Source: Lachnospiraceae bacterium (GTDB lineage: Bacteria; Bacillota; Clostridia; Lachnospirales; Lachnospiraceae). From it: DNA of 35,199 bases. A model generated the notes under the pieces. The model was not told where the DNA came from. It did not search any database and saw nothing but the letters and a program-made list of their open reading frames with translations. Location of the stretch: contig JAJPXX010000025.1 of assembly GCA_021205225.1 (NCBI GenBank), forward strand, positions 1 to 35,199, written 5' to 3'. Positions 32,537 to 35,199 of this stretch are shown in pieces. The first letter of the stretch is position 1; each line of letters opens with the position of its first letter. The position numbers were made by a program, and so were the translations under genes.

Positions 32537-34126
32537 TCAGTTTAAACCTGTAAGAAACTCTTTCAGCGCTTTTTCCCTTGCTGAGAAATCCAGCCGCTCC
32601 CAATACGGTGTACAGGAATTATCCGGATATCGTTTGAAAAAAATTCCGGCAGCCGGGTTCTGCTGAAGCGAGGATAAAAAGAGAACGAGGGCAGCGTTTT
32701 TCCCCGTATGATTCGGGATTTTTTCAAGGTGGTTTGATGATTGTTCATCCACAGAATTTCCGGTAAACACCGGTCTGATAAGTTCCGAATCCATGGTCCG
32801 GATTGCACATTCCAGCATTTTTAAAATATCATTCGCGGCTTCCTCACAGGCAGCTTCCTTTTGCTGCAGAACCTCTACAGCGGCCTGGCACAGACAGCTT
32901 TTTCCTTCCGTTTCACGCAGATGATATCCCATTTTCTGCACCTCAAGAAGCGCCTGCCGCATTTCTTCCAGCTCGGAGTCAGGTGAGAGCCCATGATCCC
33001 GGCGTACTTTCAGGATGCCACGCTCTTTTTCAAGAAAAGCATGGACGACAGATGCTGTAGTCTGAAACTGATGATTCTGTTTTTGAAAACGTACCAGCCG
33101 ATCGACTGCATCTGAAAAACGCGTCATCTGCTGACAGCTTTTTTTCCATTCGTTCAGCTTTCCGTTGATGCAGGAGAGTATCAGATGAACCAGATAGAGC
33201 TGTTCCTCAAAAGAATCTTCGCGGAACAGAGTCTGGCAGGCTGACATAGCCGCCTTTTCTCCGGCAAGCATCTGCGCTACAGGCAGATGCTGTTCTCTGG
33301 AATAATATAAACGATAGAAGAGTGCAAATTCTCCCGCGAGTTCTGTATCCTGCAGATACTGGATGATCAATTCTGCCTCAACCGGATAATTCAGCTCTTC
33401 ATATTCTTTCAGCATACAGGAAAGATCCTCCCAGCCGCGGGCAGTGGCAAAAGCGCGGCTGGCGTAAGTCTGCTTCAAAAGATAGAACTGATCCGGGTGT
33501 GTATCCAGATAAGCAAGGATCGCGCCGTGAATTGCTTCCCCAATCGCATAGGAACGCCAGGCGCTATAATCTGCCTCTACCGAAATGTATTTCAGACGGT
33601 CCAGCGTCGCGATATCAAATTCATGAACCGATTTGTTGTATTCCGGCGGATTCCCCGCGGCAGCCAGAATCCATCCATCGGGCAGGCGATGGCTTCCAAA
33701 AGTTTTGTTCTGCAAAAACTGTAGGATTGCGGGAGCAAGCGTCTCTGAGACGCAGTTGATTTCATCAAGAAACAGGAGTCCGTTATGGACGCCGGTCTCC
33801 TCCATACAGCGGTATACGCTGGCAATGATTTCACTCATCGTATATTCTGTTACTGCGTATTCCTCCCCGCCAAAGCTGCGGTGTTCGATATAAGGAAGCC
33901 CAAGAGCGCTCTGCCGGGTGTGGTGTGTCATCGTATAGGAAACAAAGCCGACCTGGCATATCCGGGCCGCCTGCTCCATAACCGCGGTTTTCCCGATACC
34001 GGGAGGCCCAATCAAAAGCAGCGGGCGCTGCCGCAGAGATGGAATCATGTACGTTCCGTCTTCCTTCTGTGCTGTGTAAGCATGTATTGTTCGAATGATT
34101 TCCTCTCGTGCTTTTTGGATATTCAA
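32537..34126 (-). CDS. MoxR-like AAA+ ATPase
   Basis: A 529-residue AAA+ protein. The MoxR-type ATPase occupies about 1-260, with Walker A GPPGIGKT near 40, Walker B LLFLDEIN near 118 and sensor 1 AAAGNPPEYN near 150. A long helical C-terminal extension of about 270 residues has no recognised domain. The start codon is TTG, 21 bases after the stop of the VWA gene, with GGGAGGT upstream, so the two genes form one operon. MoxR ATPases with VWA partners act as chaperones for metal or cofactor loading (for example CbbQ/CbbO, NorQ/NorD, and the cobalt and magnesium chelatase subunits). The client here is unknown. The 3' end is 18 bases from the PucR gene end, with no clear terminator. Confidence 0.88.
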   Translation of the reverse strand: MNIQKAREEIIRTIHAYTAQKEDGTYMIPSLRQRPLLLIGPPGIGKTAVMEQAARICQVGFVSYTMTHHTRQSALGLPYIEHRSFGGEEYAVTEYTMSEIIASVYRCMEETGVHNGLLFLDEINCVSETLAPAILQFLQNKTFGSHRLPDGWILAAAGNPPEYNKSVHEFDIATLDRLKYISVEADYSAWRSYAIGEAIHGAILAYLDTHPDQFYLLKQTYASRAFATARGWEDLSCMLKEYEELNYPVEAELIIQYLQDTELAGEFALFYRLYYSREQHLPVAQMLAGEKAAMSACQTLFREDSFEEQLYLVHLILSCINGKLNEWKKSCQQMTRFSDAVDRLVRFQKQNHQFQTTASVVHAFLEKERGILKVRRDHGLSPDSELEEMRQALLEVQKMGYHLRETEGKSCLCQAAVEVLQQKEAACEEAANDILKMLECAIRTMDSELIRPVFTGNSVDEQSSNHLEKIPNHTGKNAALVLFLSSLQQNPAAGIFFKRYPDNSCTPYWERLDFSAREKALKEFLTGLN

Positions 34127-34147
34127 AGCGATACCTCCCTGTGGTTT

Positions 34148-35146
34148 TCAGTCAAGTATGATTTGCTGTGCCCATGCAGGCACCTTTCCCTTTACCGATT
34201 CCTGATTCACAAAAACGAAAGCCGTTTCATATGCCGGTACTTTCTGAGGATAAATACCGTCCCCATCGGTAAAATATAAAAGTGCCCGCAGCGTGCGGAT
34301 TTCCTTTTTCGCTATCAGATCATCCAACAGCTCAAAAACAGGGCGAAAGTCCGTATTCCCGTTGCCCTGGATTTTAAGAGTTCCGAGTGATGATTCCCAT
34401 TCCTCAACACTTGTAAAAAGCCGATACTCCTGAATCATTGAATCACACTGGATCAGGTGGAGCCTCATCCGGGAGAAGAAGTTTTCTCTTTGCCTCAAAA
34501 TACTCCACGTTTCCTCCAGAAAATGCGTAACAAGTTCCCCGGAACAGGAGCCGGAGGTGTCGATCGCAATCGCCAGCTCATCCAGCCGGTTCACTTCACT
34601 GTATTCTAATGGATCGATCAGGCACAGTCTGGAAGACATATTTTGCCCATACATATAAGGAATGTAATCAAAGGAATCCAGATCCGCAACCACTTCTTCG
34701 CGCGGTACACAATACCTGCGCAGAAGCCGACGGTAATCCGTTCCATCCCGGCGGGAGAGTGCGACATCGGAAGAATCCGTTCCTGCATCCTTGCCGCGGC
34801 CTGCACCGGGTCCGCCGCCAAAGGAACATATTCCAGCTTTGGAACTGCTTGCCCCATATTTCCGTGAAAATGTCTCCAGGCAAAGCTGACGAAACCTTTT
34901 CTGCAGCGCGTCTGAATCCACTGTAAAGCATAAAGCAAGGGCTTCTGCGCAATAGAATAAACCGTCTTCATATTCCCAAAGAGCATGGTCAGAATCATGT
35001 GGCAGCACGACATTACAAGACGCTTCTTTAAAATGAGAAAGATCATATGCCCCCGCGTGCTCCGGATCGGATGCGATGGCCTTTTCCTGCAAGAATCCGA
35101 GAATTATCGGCGCTGCCTGCTCTGCTTTTTTCTCAAAGGGTATCAT
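34148..35146 (-). CDS. VWA-like (DUF2201-type) protein, partner of MoxR ATPase
   Basis: A 332-residue protein with a C-terminal VWA fold. The metal-ion site is intact: DTSGS in LAIAIDTSGSCSGELV near residue 200, a threonine in GNGNTDFRPVFE near 265, and TDGDG in LLYFTDGDGIYP near 295. A glycine-rich linker (FGGGPGAGRGKDAG) separates it from an N-terminal helical region. ATG 35146 with GGAGG 7 bases before is preferred to the track start at 35176. Relatives labelled DUF2201 or metallopeptidase-like carry an HExxH segment in the N-terminal part; I do not see one here. It is transcribed first, followed by the ATPase. Confidence 0.82.
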   Translation of the reverse strand: MIPFEKKAEQAAPIILGFLQEKAIASDPEHAGAYDLSHFKEASCNVVLPHDSDHALWEYEDGLFYCAEALALCFTVDSDALQKRFRQLCLETFSRKYGASSSKAGICSFGGGPGAGRGKDAGTDSSDVALSRRDGTDYRRLLRRYCVPREEVVADLDSFDYIPYMYGQNMSSRLCLIDPLEYSEVNRLDELAIAIDTSGSCSGELVTHFLEETWSILRQRENFFSRMRLHLIQCDSMIQEYRLFTSVEEWESSLGTLKIQGNGNTDFRPVFELLDDLIAKKEIRTLRALLYFTDGDGIYPQKVPAYETAFVFVNQESVKGKVPAWAQQIILD

Positions 35147-35189
35147 CCTTATCCTCCGTGTCTGTGGCTGTCTCATTTTATCGAATCAT

Positions 35190-35195
35190 AGTATA
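35190..35195 (-). promoter_or_regulatory. possible -10 box of the VWA-MoxR operon
   Basis: On the minus strand TATACT lies about 45 bases before the VWA start codon. The -35 region is beyond the window edge, so the promoter cannot be confirmed. Confidence 0.35.
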
Positions 35196-35199
35196 ATGA

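Overview
The window looks like a chromosomal segment of an anaerobic Firmicute, most likely a gut Lachnospiraceae or a related acetogen-like Clostridia. This is inferred from the strong AGGAGG-type ribosome binding sites, a corrinoid/tetrahydrofolate methyl-transfer operon with an ATP-dependent corrinoid activator, DUF2284 proteins, a Tat-exported FMN/FAD reductase and AraC-GH39 and PucR-type regulators. No rRNA, tRNA, CRISPR array or transposase was seen.

Layout. (1) 110-5321, plus strand: a PLP-dependent methionine gamma-lyase/aluminium-resistance family protein, a HI0933-family flavoprotein, a DUF2284 cysteine-rich protein and an overlapping COG2509-type FAD protein. (2) 5398-8082: a GH113-like glycosidase and a larger sugar-enzyme-like protein of unknown activity, closed by a strong bidirectional terminator. 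(3) 8368-12869: a secreted FMN/FAD reductase (minus strand) divergent from an AraC protein with a GH39-like, apparently catalytically dead sensor domain. (4) 12968-14540: a HemN/HemW-like protein that has lost the radical-SAM cysteines, and a truncated GH51 arabinofuranosidase remnant. (5) 14847-20994: a methyl-transfer system made of a URO-D-type methyltransferase, an MtrH/AcsE-like pterin methyltransferase, two corrinoid proteins, a RACo-like activator and a second DUF2284 protein. (6) 21149-30858: a more AT-rich type I restriction-modification island (hsdM, small ORF, hsdS, DUF3990 gene and partner, hsdS remnant, tyrosine recombinase, second hsdS, hsdR). (7) 30926-32518: a PucR-type regulator. 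(8) 35146-32537, minus strand: a VWA protein and a MoxR-like AAA+ ATPase.

How they work together. Region 5 holds all the parts of a demethylation pathway: substrate methyl group to corrinoid protein to tetrahydrofolate, with the activator rescuing oxidised cobalt. Its substrate is not shown by the sequence; a methoxylated aromatic or another small methyl donor is plausible. The PucR regulator may have controlled this operon before the restriction island came between them (inference).

The most striking part is region 6. The two hsdS genes have different first target-recognition domains but share an apparently identical 561-bp block in direct orientation. Between them lie a tyrosine recombinase, a decayed hsdS 3' end and a DUF3990 two-gene unit. 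hsdR is cut by one in-frame TAG codon, with perfect family-like continuation in the same frame. The locus therefore looks like a shufflable specificity system that may currently methylate without restricting.
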